This document shows, in pieces, positions 1 through 6,491 of a stretch of DNA of 20,586 nucleotides. The stretch covers positions 1 to 20,586 of the forward strand of contig CANLCC010000039.1 in the NCBI GenBank assembly GCA_947488815.1, read 5' to 3'. Under the pieces are notes generated by a model. It did not search any database. It saw nothing but the letters and a program-made list of their open reading frames with translations, and was not told the DNA's origin. The first letter of the stretch is position 1; each line of letters begins with the position of its first letter. Made by a program: the position numbers and the translations under genes. Origin of the DNA: CAIQIA01 sp945861105 (lineage in GTDB: Bacteria; Cyanobacteriota; Cyanobacteriia; PCC-6307; Cyanobiaceae).

Positions 1-667
1 GTTGATCGTGGCGCCCGATGGACGGCTGGCCATCCACCCGCGGGGACGCACGGCGGCCGAGCACTACCTGGTGCTGCGATCCCTGATGTACGGCAGCGTC
101 TACAACCACCGGCTGAACGTGGTGGGCAACTGGCTGCTGGAGTGGATCGTGCGGCTGGCCCGCCGGCTGGGGCCGGGGACGGTGCCGGCGGATGCGGTCA
201 TGGGCCGCTGGCTGTGGCAGCCCGGGCAGCTGGACCCGGTCAGCTTTCTGGCCAACGACGACGTGCGCACCGGCTATCACCTGCTGCGCTGGCGCGAAGA
301 GGCGCCAGCCCCCCTGGCGGATCTGTGCCGGCGGCTGATCGATCGGGATCTGCTGCAGGCCACCGATGTGGGGGCGCTGTCGGCCGGCCAGCGGCTGGAG
401 GCCCTCGCCCTGGCCCAGCGCCTCTGCCAGGGCGAGGGGCTGGATCCGGAACTGACCTGCGGACTGCAGGAGCGGCGGGTGACGGGCTACAGCCCCTACG
501 TGGGCGGCCTGCGGCTGTGGGATGGCCATCGCCTGCAGGCCCTCGAACAGGTGTCTCCCTTGGTCGACAGCCTCAGCCGGCCGCGGGAGCTGGCCTGGCT
601 GCTGCATCCGCGGCCGGTGAGCCGGGAGCTGCGGCGGCAGCTGGCGGCAGCAGCCCCTCGGCCCTGA
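1..667 (+). CDS. HD-superfamily phosphohydrolase, C-terminal part (5' truncated)
   Basis: The frame is open from the left edge (first codon at base 2) to TGA at 665-667, so about 221 C-terminal residues are visible. The sequence with LVLRSLMYGSVYNHRLNVVG and the following helices resembles the C-terminal region of the bacterial HD-domain phosphohydrolases related to dGTPase-like proteins. The metal-binding H...HD motif itself would lie upstream and is not visible, so the call rests on the helical C-terminal part and on context: in marine picocyanobacteria an HD phosphohydrolase gene commonly precedes minC (recalled, not searched). The last 95 bases overlap the 3' end of the convergent HAD phosphatase gene. 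The substrate cannot be told. TTG at base 2 is only the first readable codon, not a believable start. Confidence 0.7.
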   Translation, partial: LIVAPDGRLAIHPRGRTAAEHYLVLRSLMYGSVYNHRLNVVGNWLLEWIVRLARRLGPGTVPADAVMGRWLWQPGQLDPVSFLANDDVRTGYHLLRWREEAPAPLADLCRRLIDRDLLQATDVGALSAGQRLEALALAQRLCQGEGLDPELTCGLQERRVTGYSPYVGGLRLWDGHRLQALEQVSPLVDSLSRPRELAWLLHPRPVSRELRRQLAAAAPRP

Positions 668-1316
668 GCACGGCGGCCACATCGTCGAAATCGTGCCAGC
701 GATGGTGGGCGATGTCCCGCTGGGCCAGCCAGTGGCACAGCGGTTCACGGGCGAAGACCAGATCGGCGACCTGGGCCATGCCCAGGTCAGTGATCGAATC
801 CCCGATCACCACGCGCCGGCCCCAGCCGTAACGGTCCAGCACCCGGGCCTTGGCCACCAGCTCCTGCCCGTCGCTCCAGGGGGAATGGAACACCAGCCCC
901 CCGCCCACCGCCGGCTCCACCTGGGCCGCCACCAGGGCATGCAGGCGCGGGCGATGGGGGGCCAGCACCCGCTCCACCAGCGGCTGCAGCCCCGCCGACA
1001 CCAGCACGAAAGGGATGCCGGCGTGCTCGAGATCATCGAGGAACGGCACGAAACCGGGCCTGGGGCTGAAGCGGTCCATGTGGGCCACCATGGCGTCCAG
1101 GTCCGAGGGGCCGAGGGCGGCCGCCAGTTCGGCCATGGCCTGGCGCAGGGTCAGCTCAAAGGCGAACAGCTGGCGCTTCAACCGTTCCCACAGCTCGGGC
1201 GCCACGGCGGCCGCCACCGCATCGAAGCTGTCCTCCTCGGTGACCGTGCCGTCGAAATCGCAGAAGACGGTGGCGGGGGGATGCACGGGGCTGGGACGGC
1301 AGACGCCTATCTTCAC
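573..1316 (-). CDS. HAD-family phosphatase, MtnX-like (HAD-IB type)
   Basis: About 247 aa from the GTG at 1316. HAD motif I is clear (DFDGTVTE, with the nucleophile and acid Asp at residues 20 and 22), motif II is the Ser of LVSAG, and motif III is an upstream Lys with GDSITDLGMA near residue 170. The arrangement matches the MtnX / phosphoserine-phosphatase-like branch, in which MtnX dephosphorylates a methionine-salvage intermediate. No other salvage gene is nearby, so the substrate is unproven. The start is uncertain: GTG at 1286 would also keep motif I, and longer versions run antisense through minC. The start lies only 17 bases from the divergent minC start. The C-terminal 30 or so residues are a low-complexity Ala/Pro tail read antisense through the HD gene, probably an extension after loss of an older stop. 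Confidence 0.85.
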   Translation of the reverse strand: MKIGVCRPSPVHPPATVFCDFDGTVTEEDSFDAVAAAVAPELWERLKRQLFAFELTLRQAMAELAAALGPSDLDAMVAHMDRFSPRPGFVPFLDDLEHAGIPFVLVSAGLQPLVERVLAPHRPRLHALVAAQVEPAVGGGLVFHSPWSDGQELVAKARVLDRYGWGRRVVIGDSITDLGMAQVADLVFAREPLCHWLAQRDIAHHRWHDFDDVAAVLRAEGLLPPAAAAAPGSPAADAAARPAPAAG

Positions 1317-1333
1317 GCCGCTGCCCCAAGCCG

Positions 1334-2035
1334 ATGGTCGCCCGTTTCCACGCCGCTCCCCCGGGGGGTCTGCATCTGCTCTCGCTGGGCCTGTCCGACG
1401 ACGCCAGCGGCAGCCTGGCCAGCAGCGTCGACCATGCCCTGGGGGCCGAGCCGCCGGCGGGACCGCTGCGGCTGCAGAGCCACGACTGGCGGCTGACCCA
1501 GGCCGACCTGGCCCTGCTGGAGGGACGGCTGGCACGGGCTGGCCTGGTGCTGGATTCGCTGGTGGCCGACGATGGCCTCACCCGGGTGGCGGCGGCGGCC
1601 CGCGGCTGGCCGCTGCTGCCGGCGATCGCGACACCGGCGGAACCGCCACCGCGGGACCTGCTCATCCACCGCGGCACCCTGCGGGCGGGCGAGCACCTGG
1701 ACGCCCCGGGGGCCGTTCTCGTGGTGGGCGACGTCAACCCCGGCGCCCGCGTCAGCGCCGCCGGCGACGTGCTGGTCTTCGGTCGGCTGCGGGGGATTGC
1801 CCATGCCGGCAGGGATGGGGAGCGGGGAGCCCGCATCGTGGCCCTGCAGCTGCGGCCCCTGCAGCTGCGGATCGCCGCCGCCGTCGCGCGGGGCCCCGAA
1901 GACATGCCCGCCGAAGGTCAGGCGGAGGAGGCGGCCCTGGTGAAGGGAGAGATCCGCATCCGGCCCGCCCGGCTGGGGCTGCCGATCATGACGGGACCAG
2001 CCCCAGCCCCCCCAGCAGGCCCGCCAGGGCCATGA
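1334..2035 (+). CDS. minC: Septum site-determining protein MinC
   Basis: 233 aa. The C-terminal beta-helix domain is recognisable in VLVVGDVNPGARVSAAGDVL followed by VFGRLRGIAHAG, the MinC signature that dimerises and binds MinD. The N-terminal half (about residues 1-100) is weakly conserved, as usual for the FtsZ-inhibiting domain. MinC blocks Z-ring assembly away from mid-cell and is recruited to the membrane by MinD. The last 16 residues (from MTGPAPAPP) are Pro/Gly/Ala rich and lie antisense to the 3' end of the chromate transporter gene, so they are probably a recent extension. minC does not adjoin minD here: a 2.2-kb minus-strand block lies between them. The ATG at 1334 is the first good start in frame. 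Confidence 0.93.
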   Translation: MVARFHAAPPGGLHLLSLGLSDDASGSLASSVDHALGAEPPAGPLRLQSHDWRLTQADLALLEGRLARAGLVLDSLVADDGLTRVAAAARGWPLLPAIATPAEPPPRDLLIHRGTLRAGEHLDAPGAVLVVGDVNPGARVSAAGDVLVFGRLRGIAHAGRDGERGARIVALQLRPLQLRIAAAVARGPEDMPAEGQAEEAALVKGEIRIRPARLGLPIMTGPAPAPPAGPPGP

Positions 2036-2558
2036 ACCACAGGGGCGAGACGCGGGTGAACAGCATCAGCCCGCAGGCCACCAGCGAAATCAGCAGTGCC
2101 ACCGGCCCGTGGTCGGCGGTCTTGAGCACCGTCACCCCCACCGAGAACAGGATGCCGAGGGTGATGGGCCCCAGCCCCCGCTCGAAGGCCACCCGCACGG
2201 GGGCATCGCGCAGCCGGTTCCAGTTGAGCACCGCCAGCACCATCACCAAGGTCGACGGCAGCAGCACCGCCACCTCGGCCGCCACCCCGGTGGCCAGGGC
2301 CCAGGCCGGGCCGTGGCGCCAGCCCGCCCCCAGCCCCAGCAGCCCCACGATCATCGAGCTGGGGCCCGGCGCCGCCTCCGCCAGGGCGTAGAGGTCCACG
2401 AACTGGCGGGCGGTGATCCAGTGATAGGTGTCGACGGCCAGATGGTGGTACTCCTGCAGCAGGGTGTTGCCGCCGCCCAGGGAGAACAGGGACAGGCGCA
2501 GGAAGGTGCCCACCACCTGCAGCAGGGTCTGCCAGGGTCCGGGATCGGCTGGTGTCAT
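1986..2558 (-). CDS. Chromate transporter ChrA-family, second half protein
   Basis: 190 aa, one CHR domain. The family's double-glycine motif appears as LFSLGGGNTLLQEY, then an APGPSSMIV segment equivalent to the PGP motif of ChrA, then several hydrophobic helices. ChrA proteins export or transport chromate, with sulfate as a related anion. Short-chain CHR proteins occur as adjacent gene pairs that together form the transporter. The ATG overlaps the TGA of the upstream half gene by four bases (ATGA), which fits translational coupling and paired expression. The 3' end overlaps convergent minC by 50 bases. Substrate preference is not shown by the sequence. Confidence 0.85.
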   Translation of the reverse strand: MTPADPGPWQTLLQVVGTFLRLSLFSLGGGNTLLQEYHHLAVDTYHWITARQFVDLYALAEAAPGPSSMIVGLLGLGAGWRHGPAWALATGVAAEVAVLLPSTLVMVLAVLNWNRLRDAPVRVAFERGLGPITLGILFSVGVTVLKTADHGPVALLISLVACGLMLFTRVSPLWFMALAGLLGGLGLVPS

Positions 2559-3145
2559 GGCGTGCCGCCGGCCCCTGCCCGGGGCCAGTACAGCAGCATC
2601 GCCACGGGACCGAGCACCAGCACCACCGGGATCAGCGACAGGTGCAGCCCCTGCAGGGCCGCGAAGGTGAGGGCCGCCAGCAGCAACGCCAGGGGGTCAC
2701 GGCGGTAGCTGCGCAGGATGCGGAAGCCCATCGAGAGGGCCAGGCCGGCTGCGGCGGCCACCACCCCCAGCAGCACCCGGTCGACGGCGGGAATGGCGTG
2801 CACCTGGAAGTACACCACCCCCAGCAGCATCAGCAGGGCGAAGGGCACCAGCAGCATGCCCGCCACCGCCGCCACCGCCCCGGGCAGCCCCCGGAACCAG
2901 GCCCCCACGTACACGGCCATGTTGATCTGATTCGGGCCGGGGAACAGCCGCGCCACCGTCAGGCCGGTGAGAAAACTCTCCTCGCTGAGCCAGGCCCGCT
3001 GGTCCACGATGATCCGCTGGCTCCAGGCGCTCAACCCGCCGCCGAAGGCCGAGAGGGCCACCTGCAACATGCCGCCGAAGAGGGCCCGCAGGCCAGGGGG
3101 GTGGGCGGTCGGCCCCCCGGCGCCCATGGATCCGGCCTCAGTCAT
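2555..3145 (-). CDS. Chromate transporter ChrA-family, first half protein
   Basis: About 196 aa from ATG 3145 (alternative ATG 3127). CHR-domain motifs: LSAFGGGLSAWSQ near residue 31, RLFPGPNQINMAVYVGAWFR near residue 70, then hydrophobic helices ending in an Arg/Gly/Pro tail. It pairs with the following half protein, which it overlaps by four bases. The ATG at 3145 lies within the last codons of the phospholipase D gene (8-base overlap), so the three genes are probably one operon. Together the halves should make a membrane anion (chromate) transporter. Longer versions of the frame run antisense and are not believable. Confidence 0.85.
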   Translation of the reverse strand: MTEAGSMGAGGPTAHPPGLRALFGGMLQVALSAFGGGLSAWSQRIIVDQRAWLSEESFLTGLTVARLFPGPNQINMAVYVGAWFRGLPGAVAAVAGMLLVPFALLMLLGVVYFQVHAIPAVDRVLLGVVAAAAGLALSMGFRILRSYRRDPLALLLAALTFAALQGLHLSLIPVVLVLGPVAMLLYWPRAGAGGTP

Positions 3146-4145
3146 GGATGAAGTGGGGATCGGGGGGCAGTTCTCCCTCCTCGTGCAGGGCGGGATCGAG
3201 GGGATCGGGGGCGCTGAAGGGGTGGGCGGCGTGCCAGTCGTCGTGGAAGAGCGCGCAGCAACGGGCCACGACCTCGGGGGCATCGGTTTCGATGCCGAGC
3301 TCACGGCGCAGATCGAAGGCGCTGCGGTCAATGTTCATCGAACCGATCAGTGCCGAACGGCCGTCGACCAGGATCAGCTTGGCGTGCAGCTTGAGGTGCT
3401 TCTGGCGGCGCACCTTCACCCCCCCTCGCTCCAGCAGCCGCAGGCTCGAGAAGGTGTCATAGATGTCCCAGTCCGAGATGCCGTGCTTGCCGCCGCAGAG
3501 CACGTGCACGCGGGTCCCCCGCTCGCGGGCCGCCAGGAGCCGGTCAAGGATGACGGCATCCACGAATTTGGGGTGCTGCACCAGCAGCTCCTCGCTGGCG
3601 CCATCAATGAGGCGGGCCATCTGACCGCGGCTGTGGCGGCTGCTCCAGACCAGGCCCACCTGCAGATCGGGGGCGAACTCCGCCCGCTGCCAGTCGGCCT
3701 CGAAGCCCGCGATCACCTGCTGCACGGCCGCCGGCGACCAGGTCACGATGCCGTAATCACGGGTTTCGCTGAAGTACTTGTCGGCGAGGTTGAAGGTGGC
3801 GATCAGGGCCTCACGACCATCGATCGCCATCGATTTCTCATGGGTGACGGCAAAGGCCTCGCTGGTCCAGCGGACATCGATGCCATGGGCCTGGAGCTGA
3901 TCGAAGACGGCGTCGTTCCAGCGGTCACCGCCGGAGGTGTGGGGGTTGAGCATCACCCGCACGGTCACCCCCCGGTCATGGGCCCGCAGCAGGGCCTGCT
4001 GCACCGGCTCCGACTGCAGCTTGAACTGCTTCAGCAGCAGGCTGGAGGAGGCACCATCGATCAGCTTGAGCACAGCCTCGACACCGTCATCGGGCATCAC
4101 CAGCAGCCGCTGCTGGTGCCCACGGCTGTCGCATCCGGTGGTCAT
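3138..4145 (-). CDS. Phospholipase D-like protein (cardiolipin synthase type)
   Basis: 335 aa from the ATG at 4145; a GTG at 4220 would add 25 residues and cannot be excluded. Two complete HKD motifs are visible: HEKSMAID (His about residue 102, followed by TFN) and HAKLILVD (His about 254, followed by GSMN), the duplicated active site of the PLD superfamily. Members include cardiolipin synthases, which transfer phosphatidyl groups, and other phosphodiesterases. The N-terminal membrane helices of classical Cls are absent, so this is the soluble short type. It is first in a minus-strand operon with the two chromate transporter halves and lies divergent to minD. The exact substrate cannot be read from the sequence. 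Confidence 0.85.
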   Translation of the reverse strand: MTTGCDSRGHQQRLLVMPDDGVEAVLKLIDGASSSLLLKQFKLQSEPVQQALLRAHDRGVTVRVMLNPHTSGGDRWNDAVFDQLQAHGIDVRWTSEAFAVTHEKSMAIDGREALIATFNLADKYFSETRDYGIVTWSPAAVQQVIAGFEADWQRAEFAPDLQVGLVWSSRHSRGQMARLIDGASEELLVQHPKFVDAVILDRLLAARERGTRVHVLCGGKHGISDWDIYDTFSSLRLLERGGVKVRRQKHLKLHAKLILVDGRSALIGSMNIDRSAFDLRRELGIETDAPEVVARCCALFHDDWHAAHPFSAPDPLDPALHEEGELPPDPHFIHD

Positions 4146-4261
4146 GGGGTCAGCAGGGGTGGCACTGCCCTCCAGGATGGCGCCACTGCGGCCCCTGGGA
4201 GTAGGTTCGGCGCCGGTCACCTGTCCCCGAGGGGGCAGACCCTGCAGCCGACCTCCCCACC

Positions 4262-5077
4262 GTGAGCTCCACTCCTCGCACCATCCTCATCTGCTCGGGC
4301 AAGGGCGGTGTGGGCAAGACCACCCTCACCGCCAACCTGGGCATCGCCCTCGCCGGTGAAGGGGTTCGCACCGCCGTGCTCGATGCCGACTTCGGCCTGC
4401 GCAACCTCGATCTGCTGCTGGGTCTCGAGAACCGCATCGTGTACACGGCCCAGGAGGTGCTGTCGGGCACCTGCCGGCTCGAACAGGCGATGGTGAAGCA
4501 CAAGCAGGTGCCCAACCTGTCGCTGCTGCCTGCCGGCAACCCCCGCATGCTCGACTGGCTCAAGCCCGACGACATGAAACGCATCGTCGAGCTGATCAAG
4601 CCCCACGTCGACGTGATTCTCATTGATGCCCCGGCCGGCATTGAGGACGGCTTCCGCAACGCTGCCGCCGCCGCCGAGGAGGCCATTGTGATCACCACCC
4701 CCGAGGTGTCGGCGGTGCGCGATGCCGACCGGGTGGTGGGGCTGCTGCAGAGCCAGGGCATCAGCCCCGTGGCCCTGGTGCTCAACCGGGTGCGGCCCAA
4801 GATGATGGCCAACCAGGAAATGCTCGGCGTCAGCGACGTGACCGACATCCTGGCCCTGCCGCTGCTGGGTCTGGTGCTGGAGGACGAACAGGTCATCGTC
4901 AGCACCAACAAGGGCGAACCGCTCACCCTGAACGGCAGCCGCTCGCCGGCGGCCCAGGCTTACCGCAACATCGCCAAGCGCCTGCGGGGGGAGGAGATTC
5001 CGGTACCTGACCCCAGCGAACTGAACCGGGGTCTGCGGGCCCGGGTCCGCGACCTCATGAACAAGCGCCTCTTCTGA
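4262..5077 (+). CDS. minD: Septum site-determining ATPase MinD
   Basis: 271 aa from a GTG at 4262. The deviant Walker A KGGVGKTT (residues 14-21) with the signature Lys, the switch segment VLDADFGLRNLDLLLGLENR, the VILIDAPAG Walker B and the ITTPEVSAVRDADRV segment are all typical of MinD. The C-terminal end (LRARVRDLMNKRLF) is the amphipathic membrane-targeting helix. MinD binds the membrane as an ATP dimer, recruits MinC, and is released by MinE. minE follows after 3 bases. The GTG fits the usual MinD N-terminus, with few residues before the first beta strand. Confidence 0.97.
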   Translation: MSSTPRTILICSGKGGVGKTTLTANLGIALAGEGVRTAVLDADFGLRNLDLLLGLENRIVYTAQEVLSGTCRLEQAMVKHKQVPNLSLLPAGNPRMLDWLKPDDMKRIVELIKPHVDVILIDAPAGIEDGFRNAAAAAEEAIVITTPEVSAVRDADRVVGLLQSQGISPVALVLNRVRPKMMANQEMLGVSDVTDILALPLLGLVLEDEQVIVSTNKGEPLTLNGSRSPAAQAYRNIAKRLRGEEIPVPDPSELNRGLRARVRDLMNKRLF

Positions 5078-5080
5078 CCC

Positions 5081-5377
5081 ATGGCCATGCGTGATCTCTT
5101 CGACCGCCTGGTCGGCCGCAGCCCCGCCAGCGCCTCCACGGCCAAGGCCCGCCTGCAGCTGGTGCTTGCCCATGACCGGGCCGACCTCAACCCCGAACTG
5201 CTGGAGCAGATGCGGCGCGAAATCCTGGCCGTGGTGCAGAAATACGTCGAGCTCGACCTGGAGGGGGGCGACGTGAGCCTTGAGACCGAGGAACGCACCA
5301 CCGCCCTGGTGGCCAACCTGCCCATCCGTCGGGTGCGCGATTCGGCGTTGCAACTGCTGGCGAAGGGGGAATCCTGA
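5081..5377 (+). CDS. minE: Cell division topological specificity factor MinE
   Basis: 98 aa. The segment KARLQLVLAHDRADLNPELL matches the conserved MinE region that binds MinD and stimulates its ATPase, followed by EILAVVQKYVELD and a C-terminal topological domain (VANLPIRRV). It starts 3 bases after the minD stop with no clear Shine-Dalgarno motif, so translation is probably coupled to minD. Length is normal for the cyanobacterial form. Confidence 0.96.
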   Translation: MAMRDLFDRLVGRSPASASTAKARLQLVLAHDRADLNPELLEQMRREILAVVQKYVELDLEGGDVSLETEERTTALVANLPIRRVRDSALQLLAKGES

Positions 5378-5399
5378 TCGGGCAGCAGCCGGTCTTGCC

Positions 5400-5660
5400 T
5401 TGATCGCTCCTCCCCGTCCCGTCACCTCCCCCGTCACCTCCCCCGCCCCCTGCCCGCCGCAGCTGTTCACGCCGGCCCAGCGGCAGGTGCTCGATCTGCT
5501 GCTGCTGGGCTGCACCAATGGTCGGGCGGCACTGCAGCTGCAGCTGTCGGTGCGCACGGTCGAGAGCCACGTGCAGGCCATGCTGCGGCGCAGCGGCACC
5601 CACAACCGCACCGAGCTTGTGGCCTGGTGGCTGCAGGGGGCAGCGGTAGATTGGAGCTGA
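5400..5660 (+). CDS. Small LuxR/NarL-type helix-turn-helix protein
   Basis: About 86 aa if begun at the TTG at 5400; the frame is open further upstream (ATG at 5280), overlapping minE, so the start is uncertain. Residues of roughly 22-75 form a GerE-type HTH: FTPAQRQVLDLLLLGCTNG, then LSVRTVESHVQAMLRRSG and TELVAWWLQ. No receiver or ligand domain is present, so it is a stand-alone DNA-binding domain. It lies between minE and tRNA-Thr on the same strand and may be cotranscribed with minDE. The N-terminus carries a Pro/Val/Thr/Ser segment encoded by a short direct repeat (CCCGTCACCTC twice). Target genes are unknown. Confidence 0.7.
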   Translation: MIAPPRPVTSPVTSPAPCPPQLFTPAQRQVLDLLLLGCTNGRAALQLQLSVRTVESHVQAMLRRSGTHNRTELVAWWLQGAAVDWS

Positions 5661-5677
5661 CCCCGCCTGGGGTCCTG

Positions 5678-5749
5678 GCCGGCTTAGCTCAGTGGTAGAG
5701 CAGCGCTTTTGTAAAGCGAAGGCCATCGGTTCAAATCCGTTAGCCGGCT
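5678..5749 (+). tRNA. trnT: tRNA-Thr (anticodon UGU)
   Basis: A 72-nt cloverleaf. The acceptor arms GCCGGCT and AGCCGGC pair over 7 bases, the D stem is GCTC/GAGC, the anticodon loop is TTTGTAA with anticodon TGT, and the T loop is TTCAAAT. Small mismatches occur at the anticodon-stem base and in the T stem. The 3' CCA is not encoded. It follows the LuxR-type gene by 17 bases. Confidence 0.95.
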
Positions 5750-5771
5750 TGCATCACGACACCAGGGGCCT

Positions 5772-5786
5772 CCGGGCGGAACCCGG
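5772..5786 (-). terminator. Weak hairpin just after ktrA
   Basis: CCGGG and CCCGG pair around a 5-base loop directly next to the ktrA stop codon at 5787-5789. There is no T-tract, so a terminator role is a guess. Confidence 0.25.
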
Positions 5787-6491
5787 TCAGGCTTCAGAGA
5801 TCTGTGCCAACGCCTCGTTCGTGCCCATCAGCACCAGCAGATCCCCCGCCTGAAGCTGCAGATCGGCGGGGGGGTTGACCGTGAGGCCCTGGTCAGGGCC
5901 CGCCGCCAGCACGCTCACCCCCCAGCGGCGCCGGAGATCGAGTTCCGAGAGGGTGCGACCGACGAATCCCCGGGGCACCCGCCGTTCCTCGATCGCATGG
6001 CGCCCGTCGAGGCGCAGGCGTTCGAGCAATCCCGGCCGCGCCAGCTCGCGACCAAGGCGCAGGCCCTCCTGACGGGAGGGGAACACCACCAGGTCGGCCC
6101 CGAGCCGCTGCAGCATCGTCTGATGCAGCTGACTGCTGGCCCGGGCGATGACGCGTCGCACCTGGCTGCCGCTGGCCACCCGGGCAATGAGGGTGGCGGT
6201 GACGCTCACCTCGATGGGGCTGCCAATCGCCACCACCACGGTGGCCATGTCAAGCACCCCAGCCTCCCGCAGGGATTCCTCGTCGGTGCAATCCGCCAGC
6301 CGGGCCTCCAGGGCCGGATCCCGCTGCAGCAGTTCTGCAATGGCCCTTTCGCTGGCATCCACCGCCAGCAGCGGCACGCCGGCCTCGATCAGTTCTTCAC
6401 AGACGGCAGCCCCAAAGCGGCCCAGACCGATCACCGCGTAACCGCCATCGGCGTCGTCGCGCCACCAGGGGGATTGGGGGGTGGTGGTCAC
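5787..6491 (-). CDS. ktrA: K+ uptake regulatory subunit KtrA/TrkA (RCK domain)
   Basis: 234 aa from GTG 6491, whose GTGA overlaps the ktrB stop by four bases. The N-terminal Rossmann fold shows VIGLGRFGAAVCEELIEAG with the GxGxxG nucleotide-binding loop and a following acidic residue (AVDAS). The TrkA_C domain is seen in GRTLSELDLRRRWGVSVLAA and GDLLVLMGTNEAL near the end. KtrA forms a cytoplasmic ring that gates the KtrB channel in response to ATP/ADP. Upstream in-frame extensions run through ktrB and are not used. It is the second gene of the ktrBA pair. Confidence 0.93.
   Translation of the reverse strand: MTTTPQSPWWRDDADGGYAVIGLGRFGAAVCEELIEAGVPLLAVDASERAIAELLQRDPALEARLADCTDEESLREAGVLDMATVVVAIGSPIEVSVTATLIARVASGSQVRRVIARASSQLHQTMLQRLGADLVVFPSRQEGLRLGRELARPGLLERLRLDGRHAIEERRVPRGFVGRTLSELDLRRRWGVSVLAAGPDQGLTVNPPADLQLQAGDLLVLMGTNEALAQISEA

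Noticed and set aside
850..2391. 513-aa plus-strand open frame
   Set aside because: Runs antisense to the HAD gene and in another frame through minC; Arg/Gly/Pro-rich shadow with no motif.
1986..3145. ChrA gene broken by a frameshift (pseudogene)
   Set aside because: Each half has its own start, with ATGA coupling and full CHR motifs; paired short-chain CHR genes are a known normal form.
2967..4265. 432-aa plus-strand open frame opposite the PLD gene
   Set aside because: The minus strand has two HKD motifs; this frame has no recognisable domain and is a shadow.
4217..5611. 464-aa minus-strand open frame opposite minD and minE
   Set aside because: minD and minE are certain on the plus strand; the antisense product is His/Gln/Gly-rich.
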